This document shows positions 35,643 to 50,222 of a stretch of DNA of 64,000 nt, one piece after another. The position numbers and the translations under genes are program-made. Under the pieces are notes generated by a model. That model was not told the origin of the DNA, made no database searches, and saw only the letters and a list, made by a program, of their open reading frames with translations. This DNA comes from Hyperoodon ampullatus. Lineage: Eukaryota > Chordata > Mammalia > Artiodactyla > Ziphiidae. Within the stretch, counting starts at the first letter, position 1. Each line of letters starts with the position of its first letter. The stretch covers positions 1 through 64,000 of the forward strand of contig CATKHW010000063.1 of assembly GCA_949752795.1 (NCBI GenBank). The letters are read 5' to 3'.

Positions 35643-37262
35643 GACACACTTTGATTAAGGAAAACATAAACATATGTAAAGAATATACAGAAAGAATCAG
35701 GACAATGTTATAGCAGAGAATATATGAAATGCCAGTAAATTTGAACATTTCTGTAAAGGGGACCATTTCCTAGCTCCTAAAGTTGACCAAAACTGACACA
35801 AGAGGAAATCATTGAAGGTCATCATGTCTGCCCTTGGCATTCTTGGAACGCCCTGGCCTCAGAATGCAGCATCGGTAGTCCATGGTAACCTGCGGAGAGG
35901 GGGTGGGGCTGAAGGAGGTTGGAACACTGCCCTCACTGAGGGAGTGGGTGTGGCCATCTCTGCTGTGACTGAACAAAGGGCAGGGGAGCAGGGGGCCCAG
36001 GGCAGGGCCCTCAGAGCCCGGCAGGACCAGGGGAGTGTCACAAGCATTTGGCCCAGGCCAAAGGGCGCCTTCTTTGTCTGCACAGCTTCCCAAACACTCA
36101 CATTTCCACTCAGGCCGCCCTCTTTGTTGAAGTGTGTGTGGAACGTGTCCTCGCAGTACACCTCGCTGCACAGCTAACCATAGGACTGGGCATCGTACCT
36201 TCCTGCCAGGTGACCGAAGTTCGCAGGCAGATGGGTCACTGGGGCCAACGCGGAGAGGCTCCTGCCCTGACCACAGGTCGACCACAGCCGCTGCCCCAGA
36301 TCGGGGGTTGCAAAGCAGCCCTGTCTGAATCCCCTGCCTCTAGAGGGAGTATTGGACCAACACTTCTAAAAAATGGGGTCCTTGCGGGCAACTCATCGGA
36401 GGGACACAAAAAAATCTTTGCCGACTTTCTCCTGAAGCTTACGAGCGTTCACACTTAAGCCTTTTACAATGTCAGCTGTTTAGCTAAACATGAGCTCATG
36501 ATCTAAATTTACACAATAATGAAGAAATCAGCTACAAGGGGAGACAATCAGCAAAAACAATCAATATGAGAATTAGTTTCCCAAGGCCACCCATCAGATG
36601 TTGGAATAATCAGGTGCAAGGCAGAATATATACATAAAACTGGAACTGGAACAAGGAACAAGGATGTTTTCAAAGACTGGTAGGATCTCTAAAACATTTG
36701 TAAAGTACATGTCATTGATAAAGCTAAATACTCAAAGGTTGTGTAATACAACAGATTAATCATTGAGAAGAGTGAAATTATGCTGTTTTGAAAACTATGG
36801 CAGGTCAGATTTTCTGCCTAATGATATAAGAAGATTTCTCTCAAAAATACACATTATTTCAAAGACTTATTGGCTGTGAAATAAGTGAAGGGTATTTCAA
36901 ATGGCTTGTCTGCAAAGAAAGGTGAGATGTAGGGAATCACAGAAAGTCGAGGGGAAAATATGTCAATATATACATTGCTATATGGTGAACTAAGCCTTAG
37001 GCCAGCAACAATGGAGAGGACCTGACCCTTAGAAACTTACAAGTAAGCTGGAATCTTCAAAAGTTCAAATCTTTCTAAGTAAAAAGATTTATTAAAATGA
37101 ATAACCAAGTGTTTTAATTGACATCAGATGATCAAAACAACAAACCCTGAGAACATAGAAAAAATATAAATAAAGATATGAGCAGAACTTAATACAACAG
37201 AAAACGTATAAAATTGAGGTGATTTAGTAAGTCCAAAGAATATTCTTTGAAAAGATTTAAAA
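35643..37262. repeat. Macrosatellite unit 23 (type A, epsilon)
   Basis: G at 36244 (GGGGCCAACG) and GTTTTAATTG (A at 37116); both are shared with unit 30. THOP1-like remnant 35809-36248. Confidence 0.97.
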
Positions 37263-38882
37263 GACACACTTTGATTAAGGAAAACATAAACATATGTAAA
37301 GAATATACAGAAAGAATCAGGACAATGTTATAGCAGAGAATATATGAAATGCCAGTAAATTTGAACATTTCTGTAAAGGGGACCATTTCCTAGCTCCTAA
37401 AGTTGACCAAAACTGACACAAGAGGAAATCATTGAAGGTCATCATGTCTGCCCTTGGCATTCTTGGAACGCCCTGGCCTCAGAATGCAGCATCGGTAGTC
37501 CATGGTAACCTGCGGAGAGGGGGTGGGGCTGAAGGAGGTTGGAACACTGCCCTCACTGAGGGAGTGGGTGTGGCCATCTCTGCTGTGACTGAACAAAGGG
37601 CAGGGGAGCAGGGGGCCCAGGGCAGGGCCCTCAGAGCCCGGCAGGACCAGGGGAGTGTCACAAGCATTTGGCCCAGGCCAAAGGGCGCCTTCTTTGTCTG
37701 CACAGCTTCCCAAACACTCACATTTCCACTCAGGCCGCCCTCTTTGTTGAAGTGTGTGTGGAACGTGTCCTCGCAGTACACCTCGCTGCACAGCTAACCA
37801 TAGGACTGGGCATCGTACCTTCCTGCCAGGTGACCGAAGTTCGCAGGCAGATGGGTCACTGGGACCAACGCGGAGAGGCTCCTGCCCTGACCACAGGTCG
37901 ACCACAGCCGCTGCCCCAGATCGGGGGTTGCAAAGCAGCCCTGTCTGAATCCCCTGCCTCTAGAGGGAGTATTGGACCAACACTTCTAAAAAATGGGGTC
38001 CTTGCAGGCAACTCATCGGAGGGACACAAAAAAATCTTTGCCGACTTTCTCCTGAAGCTTACGAGCGTTCACACTTAAGCCTTTTACAATGTCAGCTGTT
38101 TAGCTAAACATGAGCTCATGATCTAAATTTACACAATAATGAAGAAATCAGCTACAAGGGGAGACAATCAGCAAAAACAATCAATATGAGAATTAGTTTC
38201 CCAAGGCCACCCATCAGATGTTGGAATAATCAGGTGCAAGGCAGAATATATACATAAAACTGGAACTGGAACAAGGAACAAGGATGTTTTCAAAGACTGG
38301 TAGGATCTCTAAAACATTTGTAAAGTACATGTCATTGATAAAGCTAAATACTCAAAGGTTGTGTAATACAACAGATTAATCATTGAGAAGAGTGAAATTA
38401 TGCTGTTTTGAAAACTATGGCAGGTCAGATTTTCTGCCTAATGATATAAGAAGATTTCTCTCAAAAATACACATTATTTCAAAGACTTATTGGCTGTGAA
38501 ATAAGTGAAGGGTATTTCAAATGGCTTGTCTGCAAAGAAAGGTGAGATGTAGGGAATCACAGAAAGTCGAGGGGAAAATATGTCAATATATACATTGCTA
38601 TATGGTGAACTAAGCCTTAGGCCAGCAACAATGGAGAGGACCTGACCCTTAGAAACTTACAAGTAAGCTGGAATCTTCAAAAGTTCAAATCTTTCTAAGT
38701 AAAAAGATTTATTAAAATGAATAACCAAGTGTTTTCATTGACATCAGATGATCAAAACAACAAACCCTGAGAACATAGAAAAAATATAAATAAAGATATG
38801 AGCAGAACTTAATACAACAGAAAACGTATAAAATTGAGGTGATTTAGTAAGTCCAAAGAATATTCTTTGAAAAGATTTAAAA
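37263..38882. repeat. Macrosatellite unit 24 (type A, epsilon)
   Basis: A at 38006 (CTTGCAGGCA, CG to CA), shared with unit 31. THOP1-like remnant 37429-37868. Confidence 0.97.
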
Positions 38883-40502
38883 GACACACTTTGATTAAGG
38901 AAAACATAAACATATGTAAAGAATATACAGAAAGAATCAGGACAATGTTATAGCAGAGAATATATGAAATGCCAGTAAATTTGAACATTTCTGTAAAGGG
39001 GACCATTTCCTAGCTCCTAAAGTTGACCAAAACTGACACAAGAGGAAATCATTGAAGGTCATCATGTCTGCCCTTGGCATTCTTGGAACGCCCTGGCCTC
39101 AGAATGCAGCATCGGTAGTCCATGGTAACCTGCGGAGAGGGGGTGGGGCTGAAGGAGGTTGGAACACTGCCCTCACTGAGGGAGTGGGTGTGGCCATCTC
39201 TGCTGTGACTGAACAAAGGGCAGGGGAGCAGGGGGCCCAGGGCAGGGCCCTCAGAGCCCGGCAGGACCAGGGGAGTGTCACAAGCATTTGGCCCAGGCCA
39301 AAGGGCGCCTTCTTTGTCTGCACAGCTTCCCAAACACTCACATTTCCACTCAGGCCGCCCTCTTTGTTGAAGTGTGTGTGGAACGTGTCCTCGCAGTACA
39401 CCTCGCTGCACAGCTAACCATAGGACTGGGCATCGTACCTTCCTGCCAGGTGACCGAAGTTTGCAGGCAGATGGGTCCCTGGGACCAACGCGGAGAGGCT
39501 CCTGCCCTGACCACAGGTCGACCACAGCCGCTGCCCCAGATCGGGGGTTGCAAAGCAGCCCTGTCTGAATCCCCTGCCTCTAGAGGGAGTATTGGACCAA
39601 CACTTCTAAAAAATGGGGTCCTTGCGGGCAACTCATCGGAGGGACACAAAAAAATCTTTGCCGACTTACTCCTGAAGCTTACGAGCGTTCACACTTAAGC
39701 CTTTTACAATGTCAGCTGTTTAGCTAAACATGAGCTCATGATCTAAATTTACACAATAATGAAGAAATCAGCTACAAGGGGAGACAATCAGCAAAAACAA
39801 TCAATATGAGAATTAGTTTCCCAAGGCCACCCATCAGATGTTGGAATAATCAGGTGCAAGGCAGAATATATACATAAAACTGGAACTGGAACAAGGAACA
39901 AGGATGTTTTCAAAGACTGGTAGGATCTCTAAAACATTTGTAAAGTACATGTCATTGATAAAGCTAAATACTCAAAGGTTGTGTAATACAACAGATTAAT
40001 CATTGAGAAGAGTGAAATTATGCTGTTTTGAAAACTATGGCAGGTCAGATTTTCTGCCTAATGATATAAGAAGATTTCTCTCAAAAATACACATTATTTC
40101 AAAGACTTATTGGCTGTGAAATAAGTGAAGGGTATTTCAAATGGCTTGTCTGCAAAGAAAGGTGAGATGTAGGGAATCACAGAAAGTCGAGGGGAAAATA
40201 TGTCAATATATACATTGCTATATGTTGAACTAAGCCTTAGGCCAGCAACAATGGAGAGGACCTGACCCTTAGAAACTTACAAGTAAGCTGGAATCTTCAA
40301 AAGTTCAAATCTTTATAAGTAAAAAGATTTATTAAAATGAATAACCAAGTGTTTTCATTGACATCAGATGATCAAAACAACAAACCCTGAGAACATAGAA
40401 AAAATAACAATAAAGATATGAGCAGAACTGAATACAACAGAAAACGTATAAAATTGAGGTGATTTAGTAAGTCCAAAGAATATTCTTTGAAAAGATTTAA
40501 AA
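38883..40502. repeat. Macrosatellite unit 25 (type A, epsilon, rare tail)
   Basis: T at 39462 (CG to TG), GGGTCCCT, A at 39668, T at 40225, TTTATAAGT, TAACAATAAAG and AGAACTGAAT. This whole set is shared with unit 33. THOP1-like remnant 39049-39488. Confidence 0.97.
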
Positions 40503-42122
40503 GACACACTTTGATTAAGGAAAACATAAACATATGTAAAGAATATACAGAAAGAATCAGGACAATGTTATAGCAGAGAATATATGAAATGCCAGTAAAT
40601 TTGAACATTTCTGTAAAGGGGACCATTTCCTAGCTCCTAAAGTTGACCAAAACTGACACAAGAGGAAATCATTGAAGGTCATCATGTCTGCCCTTGGCAT
40701 TCTTGGAACGCCCTGGCCTCAGAATGCAGCATCGGTAGTCCATGGTAACCTGCGGAGAGGGGGTGGGGCTGAAGGAGGTTGGAACACTGCCCTCACTGAG
40801 GGAGTGGGTGTGGCCATCTCTGCTGTGACTGAACAAAGGGCAGGGGAGCAGGGGGCCCAGGGCAGGGCCCTCAGAGCCCGGCAGGACCAGGGGAGTGTCA
40901 CAAGCATTTGGCCCAGGCCAAAGGGCGCCTTCTTTGTCTGCACAGCTTCCCAAACACTCACATTTCCACTCAGGCCGCCCTCTTTGTTGAAGTGTGTGTG
41001 GAACGTGTCCTCGCAGTACACCTCGCTGCACAGCTAACCATAGGACTGGGCATCGTACCTTCCTGCCAGGTGACCGAAGTTCGCAGGCAGATGGGTCCCT
41101 GGGACCAACGCGGAGAGGCTCCTGCCCTGACCACAGGTCGACCACAGCCGCTGCCCCAGATCGGGGGTTGCAAAGCAGCCCTGTCTGAATCCCCTGCCTC
41201 TAGAGGGAGTATTGGACCAACACTTCTAAAAAATGGGGTCCTTGCGGGCAACTCATCGGAGGGACACAAAAAAATCTTTGCCGACTTACTCCTGAAGCTT
41301 ACGAGCGTTCACACTTAAGCCTTTTACAATGTCAGCTGTTTAGCTAAACATGAGCTCATGATCTAAATTTACACAATAATGAAGAAATCAGCTACAAGGG
41401 GAGACAATCAGCAAAAACAATCAATATGAGAATTAGTTTCCCAAGGCCACCCATCAGATGTTGGAATAATCAGGTGCAAGGCAGAATATATACATAAAAC
41501 TGGAACTGGAACAAGGAACAAGGATGTTTTCAAAGACTGGTAGGATCTCTAAAACATTTGTAAAGTACATGTCATTGATAAAGCTAAATACTCAAAGGTT
41601 GTGTAATACAACAGATTAATCATTGAGAAGAGTGAAATTATGCTGTTTTGAAAACTATGGCAGGTCAGATTTTCTGCCTAATGATATAAGAAGATTTCTC
41701 TCAAAAATACACATTATTTCAAAGACTTATTGGCTGTGAAATAAGTGAAGGGTATTTCAAATGGCTTGTCTGCAAAGAAAGGTGAGATGTAGGGAATCAC
41801 AGAAAGTCGAGGGGAAAATATGTCAATATATACATTGCTATATGGTGAACTAAGCCTTAGGCCAGCAACAATGGAGAGGACCTGACCCTTAGAAACTTAC
41901 AAGTAAGCTGGAATCTTCAAAAGTTCAAATCTTTCTAAGTAAAAAGATTTATTAAAATGAATAACCAAGTGTTTTCATTGACATCAGATGATCAAAACAA
42001 CAAACCCTGAGAACATAGAAAAAATATAAATAAAGATATGAGCAGAACTTAATACAACAGAAAACGTATAAAATTGAGGTGATTTAGTAAGTCCAAAGAA
42101 TATTCTTTGAAAAGATTTAAAA
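40503..42122. repeat. Macrosatellite unit 26 (type A, epsilon)
   Basis: GGGTCCCT and A at 41288 (ACTTACT), shared with unit 34. THOP1-like remnant 40669-41108. Confidence 0.97.
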
Positions 42123-43742
42123 GACACACTTTGATTAAGGAAAACATAAACATATGTAAAGAATATACAGAAAGAATCAGGACAATGTTATAGCAGAGAA
42201 TATATGAAATGCCAGTAAATTTGAACATTTCTGTAAAGGGGACCATTTCCTAGCTCCTAAAGTTGACCAAAACTGACACAAGAGGAAATCATTGAAGGTC
42301 ATCATGTCTGCCCTTGGCATTCTTGGAACGCCCTGGCCTCAGAATGCAGCATCGGTAGTCCATGGTAACCTGCGGAGAGGGGGTGGGGCTGAAGGAGGTT
42401 GGAACACTGCCCTCACTGAGGGAGTGGGTGTGGCCATCTCTGCTGTGACTGAACAAAGGGCAGGGGAGCAGGGGGCCCAGGGCAGGGCCCTCAGAGCCCG
42501 GCAGGACCAGGGGAGTGTCACAAGCATTTGGCCCAGGCCAAAGGGCGCCTTCTTTGTCTGCACAGCTTCCCAAACACTCACATTTCCACTCAGGCCGCCC
42601 TCTTTGTTGAAGTGTGTGTGGAACGTGTCCTCGCAGTACACCTCGCTGCACAGCTAACCATAGGACTGGGCATCGTACCTTCCTGCCAGGTGACCGAAGT
42701 TCGCAGGCAGATGGGTCCCTGGGACCAACGCGGAGAGGCTCCTGCCCTGACCACAGGTCGACCACAGCCGCTGCCCCAGATCGGGGGTTGCAAAGCAGCC
42801 CTGTCTGAATCCCCTGCCTCTAGAGGGAGTATTGGACCAACACTTCTAAAAAATGGGGTCCTTGCGGGCAACTCATCGGAGGGACACAAAAAAATCTTTG
42901 CCGACTTTCTCCTGAAGCTTACGAGCGTTCACACTTAAGCCTTTTACAATGTCAGCTGTTTAGCTAAACATGAGCTCATGATCTAAATTTACACAATAAT
43001 GAAGAAATCAGCTACAAGGGGAGACAATCAGCAAAAACAATCAATATGAGAATTAGTTTCCCAAGGCCACCCATCAGATGTTGGAATAATCAGGTGCAAG
43101 GCAGAATATATACATAAAACTGGAACTGGAACAAGGAACAAGGATGTTTTCAAAGACTGGTAGGATCTCTAAAACATTTGTAAAGTACATGTCATTGATA
43201 AAGCTAAATACTCAAAGGTTGTGTAATACAACAGATTAATCATTGAGAAGAGTGAAATTATGCTGTTTTGAAAACTATGGCAGGTCAGATTTTCTGCCTA
43301 ATGATATAAGAAGATTTCTCTCAAAAATACACATTATTTCAAAGACTTATTGGCTGTGAAATAAGTGAAGGGTATTTCAAATGGCTTGTCTGCAAAGAAA
43401 GGTGAGATGTAGGGAATCACAGAAAGTCGAGGGGAAAATATGTCAATATATACATTGCTATATGGTGAACTAAGCCTTAGGCCAGCAACAATGGAGAGGA
43501 CCTGACCCTTAGAAACTTACAAGTAAGCTGGAATCTTCAAAAGTTCAAATCTTTCTAAGTAAAAAGATTTATTAAAATGAATAACCAAGTGTTTTCATTG
43601 ACATCAGATGATCAAAACAACAAACCCTGAGAACATAGAAAAAATATAAATAAAGATATGAGCAGAACTTAATACAACAGAAAACGTATAAAATTGAGGT
43701 GATTTAGTAAGTCCAAAGAATATTCTTTGAAAAGATTTAAAA
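42123..43742. repeat. Macrosatellite unit 27 (type A, epsilon)
   Basis: GGGTCCCT, otherwise consensus; appears identical to unit 35 by eye. THOP1-like remnant 42289-42728. Confidence 0.97.
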
Positions 43743-45362
43743 GACACACTTTGATTAAGGAAAACATAAACATATGTAAAGAATATACAGAAAGAATCAG
43801 GACAATGTTATAGCAGAGAATATATGAAATGCCAGTAAATTTGAACATTTCTGTAAAGGGGACCATTTCCTAGCTCCTAAAGTTGACCAAAACTGACACA
43901 AGAGGAAATCATTGAAGGTCATCATGTCTGCCCTTGGCATTCTTGGAACGCCCTGGCCTCAGAATGCAGCATCGGTAGTCCATGGTAACCTGCGGAGAGG
44001 GGGTGGGGCTGAAGGAGGTTGGAACACTGCCCTCACTGAGGGAGTGGGTGTGGCCATCTCTGCTGTGACTGAACAAAGGGCAGGGGAGCAGGGGGCCCAG
44101 GGCAGGGCCCTCAGAGCCCGGCAGGACCAGGGGAGTGTCACAAGCATTTGGCCCAGGCCAAAGGGCGCCTTCTTTGTCTGCACAGCTTCCCAAACACTCA
44201 CATTTCCACTCAGGCCGCCCTCTTTGTTGAAGTGTGTGTGGAACGTGTCCTCGCAGTACACCTCGCTGCACAGCTAACCATAGGACTGGGCATCGTACCT
44301 TCCTGCCAGGTGACCGAAGTTCGCAGGCAGATGGGTCCCTGGGACCAACGCGGAGAGGCTCCTGCCCTGACCACAGGTCGACCACAGCTGCTGCCCCAGA
44401 TCGGGGGTTGCAAAGCAGCCCTGTCTGAATCCCCTGCCTCTAGAGGGAGTATTGGACCAACACTTCTAAAAAATGGGGTCCTTGCGGGCAACTCATCGGA
44501 GGGACACAAAAAAATCTTTGCCGACTTTCTCCTGAAGCTTACGAGCGTTCACACTTAAGCCTTTTACAATGTCAGCTGTTTAGCTAAACATGAGCTCATG
44601 ATCTAAATTTACACAATAATGAAGAAATCAGCTACAAGGGGAGACAATCAGCAAAAACAATCAATATGAGAATTAGTTTCCCAAGGCCACCCATCAGATG
44701 TTGGAATAATCAGGTGCAAGGCAGAATATATACATAAAACTGGAACTGGAACAAGGAACAAGGATGTTTTCAAAGACTGGTAGGATCTCTAAAACATTTG
44801 TAAAGTACATGTCATTGATAAAGCTAAATACTCAAAGGTTGTGTAATACAACAGATTAATCATTGAGAAGAGTGAAATTATGCTGTTTTGAAAACTATGG
44901 CAGGTCAGATTTTCTGCCTAATGATATAAGAAGATTTCTCTCAAAAATACACATTATTTCAAAGACTTATTGGCTGTGAAATAAGTGAAGGGTATTTCAA
45001 ATGGCTTGTCTGCAAAGAAAGGTGAGATGTAGGGAATCACAGAAAGTCGAGGGGAAAATATGTCAATATATACATTGCTATATGGTGAACTAAGCCTTAG
45101 GCCAGCAACAATGGAGAGGACCTGACCCTTAGAAACTTACAAGTAAGCTGGAATCTTCAAAAGTTCAAATCTTTCTAAGTAAAAAGATTTATTAAAATGA
45201 ATAACCAAGTGTTTTCATTGACATCAGATGATCAAAACAACAAACCCTGAGAACATAGAAAAAATATAAATAAAGATATGAGCAGAACTTAATACAACAG
45301 AAAACGTATAAAATTGAGGTGATTTAGTAAGTCCAAAGAATATTCTTTGAAAAGATTTAAAA
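43743..45362. repeat. Macrosatellite unit 28 (type A, epsilon)
   Basis: GGGTCCCT and T at 44389 (CG to TG), the latter not shared with its counterpart, unit 36. THOP1-like remnant 43909-44348. Confidence 0.97.
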
Positions 45363-46982
45363 GACACACTTTGATTAAGGAAAACATAAACATATGTAAA
45401 GAATATACAGAAAGAATCAGGACAATGTTATAGCAGAGAATATATGAAATGCCAGTAAATTTGAACATTTCTGTAAAGGGGACCATTTCCTAGCTCCTAA
45501 AGTTGACCAAAACTGACACAAGAGGAAATCATTGAAGGTCATCATGTCTGCCCTTGGCATTCTTGGAACGCCCTGGCCTCAGAATGCAGCATCGGTAGTC
45601 CATGGTAACCTGCGGAGAGGGGGTGGGGCTGAAGGAGGTTGGAACACTGCCCTCACTGAGGGAGTGGGTGTGGCCATCTCTGCTGTGACTGAACAAAGGG
45701 CAGGGGAGCAGGGGGCCCAGGGCAGGGCCCTCAGAGCCCGGCAGGACCAGGGGAGTGTCACAAGCATTTGGCCCAGGCCAAAGGGCGCCTTCTTTGTCTG
45801 CACAGCTTCCCAAACACTCACATTTCCACTCAGGCCGCCCTCTTTGTTGAAGTGTGTGTGGAACGTGTCCTCGCAGTACACCTCGCTGCACAGCTAACCA
45901 TAGGACTGGGCATCGTACCTTCCTGCCAGGTGACCGAAGTTCGCAGGCAGATGGGTCACTGGGACCAACGCGGAGAGGCTCCTGCCCTGACCACAGGTCG
46001 ACCACAGCCGCTGCCCCAGATCGGGGGTTGCAAAGCAGCCCTGTCTGAATCCCCTGCCTCTAGAGGGAGTATTGGACCAACACTTCTAAAAAATGGGGTC
46101 CTTGCGGGCAACTCATCGGAGGGACACAAAAAAATCTTTGCCGACTTTCTCCTGAAGCTTACGAGCGTTCACACTTAAGCCTTTTACAATGTCAGCTGTT
46201 TAGCTAAACATGAGCTCATGATCTAAATTTACACAATAATGAAGAAATCAGCTACAAGGGGAGACAATCAGCAAAAACAATCAATATGAGAATTAGTTTC
46301 CCAAGGCCACCCATCAGATGTTGGAATAATCAGGTGCAAGGCAGAATATATACATAAAACTGGAACTGGAACAAGGAACAAGGATGTTTTCAAAGACTGG
46401 TAGGATCTCTAAAACATTTGTAAAGTACATGTCATTGATAAAGCTAAATACTCAAAGGTTGTGTAATACAACAGATTAATCATTGAGAAGAGTGAAATTA
46501 TGCTGTTTTGAAAACTATGGCAGGTCAGATTTTCTGCCTAATGATATAAGAAGATTTCTCTCAAAAATACACATTATTTCAAAGACTTATTGGCTGTGAA
46601 ATAAGTGAAGGGTATTTCAAATGGCTTGTCTGCAAAGAAAGGTGAGATGTAGGGAATCACAGAAAGTCGAGGGGAAAATATGTCAATATATACATTGCTA
46701 TATGGTGAACTAAGCCTTAGGCCAGCAACAATGGAGAGGACCTGACCCTTAGAAACTTACAAGTAAGCTGGAATCTTCAAAAGTTCAAATCTTTCTAAGT
46801 AAAAAGATTTATTAAAATGAATAACCAAGTGTTTTCATTGACATCAGATGATCAAAACAACAAACCCTGAGAACATAGAAAAAATATAAATAAAGATATG
46901 AGCAGAACTTAATACAACAGAAAACGTATAAAATTGAGGTGATTTAGTAAGTCCAAAGAATATTCTTTGAAAAGATTTAAAA
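45363..46982. repeat. Macrosatellite unit 29 (epsilon consensus)
   Basis: Returns to GGGTCACT; no private variant found by eye. THOP1-like remnant 45529-45968. Confidence 0.97.
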
Positions 46983-48602
46983 GACACACTTTGATTAAGG
47001 AAAACATAAACATATGTAAAGAATATACAGAAAGAATCAGGACAATGTTATAGCAGAGAATATATGAAATGCCAGTAAATTTGAACATTTCTGTAAAGGG
47101 GACCATTTCCTAGCTCCTAAAGTTGACCAAAACTGACACAAGAGGAAATCATTGAAGGTCATCATGTCTGCCCTTGGCATTCTTGGAACGCCCTGGCCTC
47201 AGAATGCAGCATCGGTAGTCCATGGTAACCTGCGGAGAGGGGGTGGGGCTGAAGGAGGTTGGAACACTGCCCTCACTGAGGGAGTGGGTGTGGCCATCTC
47301 TGCTGTGACTGAACAAAGGGCAGGGGAGCAGGGGGCCCAGGGCAGGGCCCTCAGAGCCCGGCAGGACCAGGGGAGTGTCACAAGCATTTGGCCCAGGCCA
47401 AAGGGCGCCTTCTTTGTCTGCACAGCTTCCCAAACACTCACATTTCCACTCAGGCCGCCCTCTTTGTTGAAGTGTGTGTGGAACGTGTCCTCGCAGTACA
47501 CCTCGCTGCACAGCTAACCATAGGACTGGGCATCGTACCTTCCTGCCAGGTGACCGAAGTTCGCAGGCAGATGGGTCACTGGGGCCAACGCGGAGAGGCT
47601 CCTGCCCTGACCACAGGTCGACCACAGCCGCTGCCCCAGATCGGGGGTTGCAAAGCAGCCCTGTCTGAATCCCCTGCCTCTAGAGGGAGTATTGGACCAA
47701 CACTTCTAAAAAATGGGGTCCTTGCGGGCAACTCATCGGAGGGACACAAAAAAATCTTTGCCGACTTTCTCCTGAAGCTTACGAGCGTTCACACTTAAGC
47801 CTTTTACAATGTCAGCTGTTTAGCTAAACATGAGCTCATGATCTAAATTTACACAATAATGAAGAAATCAGCTACAAGGGGAGACAATCAGCAAAAACAA
47901 TCAATATGAGAATTAGTTTCCCAAGGCCACCCATCAGATGTTGGAATAATCAGGTGCAAGGCAGAATATATACATAAAACTGGAACTGGAACAAGGAACA
48001 AGGATGTTTTCAAAGACTGGTAGGATCTCTAAAACATTTGTAAAGTACATGTCATTGATAAAGCTAAATACTCAAAGGTTGTGTAATACAACAGATTAAT
48101 CATTGAGAAGAGTGAAATTATGCTGTTTTGAAAACTATGGCAGGTCAGATTTTCTGCCTAATGATATAAGAAGATTTCTCTCAAAAATACACATTATTTC
48201 AAAGACTTATTGGCTGTGAAATAAGTGAAGGGTATTTCAAATGGCTTGTCTGCAAAGAAAGGTGAGATGTAGGGAATCACAGAAAGTCGAGGGGAAAATA
48301 TGTCAATATATACATTGCTATATGGTGAACTAAGCCTTAGGCCAGCAACAATGGAGAGGACCTGACCCTTAGAAACTTACAAGTAAGCTGGAATCTTCAA
48401 AAGTTCAAATCTTTCTAAGTAAAAAGATTTATTAAAATGAATAACCAAGTGTTTTAATTGACATCAGATGATCAAAACAACAAACCCTGAGAACATAGAA
48501 AAAATATAAATAAAGATATGAGCAGAACTTAATACAACAGAAAACGTATAAAATTGAGGTGATTTAGTAAGTCCAAAGAATATTCTTTGAAAAGATTTAA
48601 AA
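46983..48602. repeat. Macrosatellite unit 30 (type A, epsilon)
   Basis: G at 47584 and a GTTTTAATTG tail, as in unit 23. THOP1-like remnant 47149-47588. Confidence 0.97.
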
Positions 48603-50222
48603 GACACACTTTGATTAAGGAAAACATAAACATATGTAAAGAATATACAGAAAGAATCAGGACAATGTTATAGCAGAGAATATATGAAATGCCAGTAAAT
48701 TTGAACATTTCTGTAAAGGGGACCATTTCCTAGCTCCTAAAGTTGACCAAAACTGACACAAGAGGAAATCATTGAAGGTCATCATGTCTGCCCTTGGCAT
48801 TCTTGGAACGCCCTGGCCTCAGAATGCAGCATCGGTAGTCCATGGTAACCTGCGGAGAGGGGGTGGGGCTGAAGGAGGTTGGAACACTGCCCTCACTGAG
48901 GGAGTGGGTGTGGCCATCTCTGCTGTTACTGAACAAAGGGCAGGGGAGCAGGGGGCCCAGGGCAGGGCCCTCAGAGCCCGGCAGGACCAGGGGAGTGTCA
49001 CAAGCATTTGGCCCAGGCCAAAGGGCGCCTTCTTTGTCTGCACAGCTTCCCAAACACTCACATTTCCACTCAGGCCGCCCTCTTTGTTGAAGTGTGTGTG
49101 GAACGTGTCCTCGCAGTACACCTCGCTGCACAGCTAACCATAGGACTGGGCATCGTACCTTCCTGCCAGGTGACCGAAGTTCGCAGGCAGATGGGTCACT
49201 GGGACCAACGCGGAGAGGCTCCTGCCCTGACCACAGGTCGACCACAGCCGCTGCCCCAGATCGGGGGTTGCAAAGCAGCCCTGTCTGAATCCCCTGCCTC
49301 TAGAGGGAGTATTGGACCAACACTTCTAAAAAATGGGGTCCTTGCAGGCAACTCATCGGAGGGACACAAAAAAATCTTTGCCGACTTTCTCCTGAAGCTT
49401 ACGAGCGTTCACACTTAAGCCTTTTACAATGTCAGCTGTTTAGCTAAACATGAGCTCATGATCTAAATTTACACAATAATGAAGAAATCAGCTACAAGGG
49501 GAGACAATCAGCAAAAACAATCAATATGAGAATTAGTTTCCCAAGGCCACCCATCAGATGTTGGAATAATCAGGTGCAAGGCAGAATATATACATAAAAC
49601 TGGAACTGGAACAAGGAACAAGGATGTTTTCAAAGACTGGTAGGATCTCTAAAACATTTGTAAAGTACATGTCATTGATAAAGCTAAATACTCAAAGGTT
49701 GTGTAATACAACAGATTAATCATTGAGAAGAGTGAAATTATGCTGTTTTGAAAACTATGGCAGGTCAGATTTTCTGCCTAATGATATAAGAAGATTTCTC
49801 TCAAAAATACACATTATTTCAAAGACTTATTGGCTGTGAAATAAGTGAAGGGTATTTCAAATGGCTTGTCTGCAAAGAAAGGTGAGATGTAGGGAATCAC
49901 AGAAAGTCGAGGGGAAAATATGTCAATATATACATTGCTATATGGTGAACTAAGCCTTAGGCCAGCAACAATGGAGAGGACCTGACCCTTAGAAACTTAC
50001 AAGTAAGCTGGAATCTTCAAAAGTTCAAATCTTTCTAAGTAAAAAGATTTATTAAAATGAATAACCAAGTGTTTTCATTGACATCAGATGATCAAAACAA
50101 CAAACCCTGAGAACATAGAAAAAATATAAATAAAGATATGAGCAGAACTTAATACAACAGAAAACGTATAAAATTGAGGTGATTTAGTAAGTCCAAAGAA
50201 TATTCTTTGAAAAGATTTAAAA
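48603..50222. repeat. Macrosatellite unit 31 (type A, epsilon)
   Basis: A at 49346 as in unit 24, plus private T at 48927. THOP1-like remnant 48769-49208. Confidence 0.97.

Larger units (their letters stand above)
35643..45362. repeat. Duplicated multi-unit block, first copy (units 23-28)
   Basis: A run of rare variants defines this block: GGGGCCAACG and GTTTTAATTG in unit 23, CTTGCAGGCA in unit 24, TTTGCAGG plus ACTTACT and a rare tail in unit 25, ACTTACT in unit 26, and GGGTCCCT in units 25-28. The same order returns at 46983-58322. Units 23-24 are offset by 7 units (11,340 bp) and units 25-28 by 8 units (12,960 bp). Confidence 0.85.
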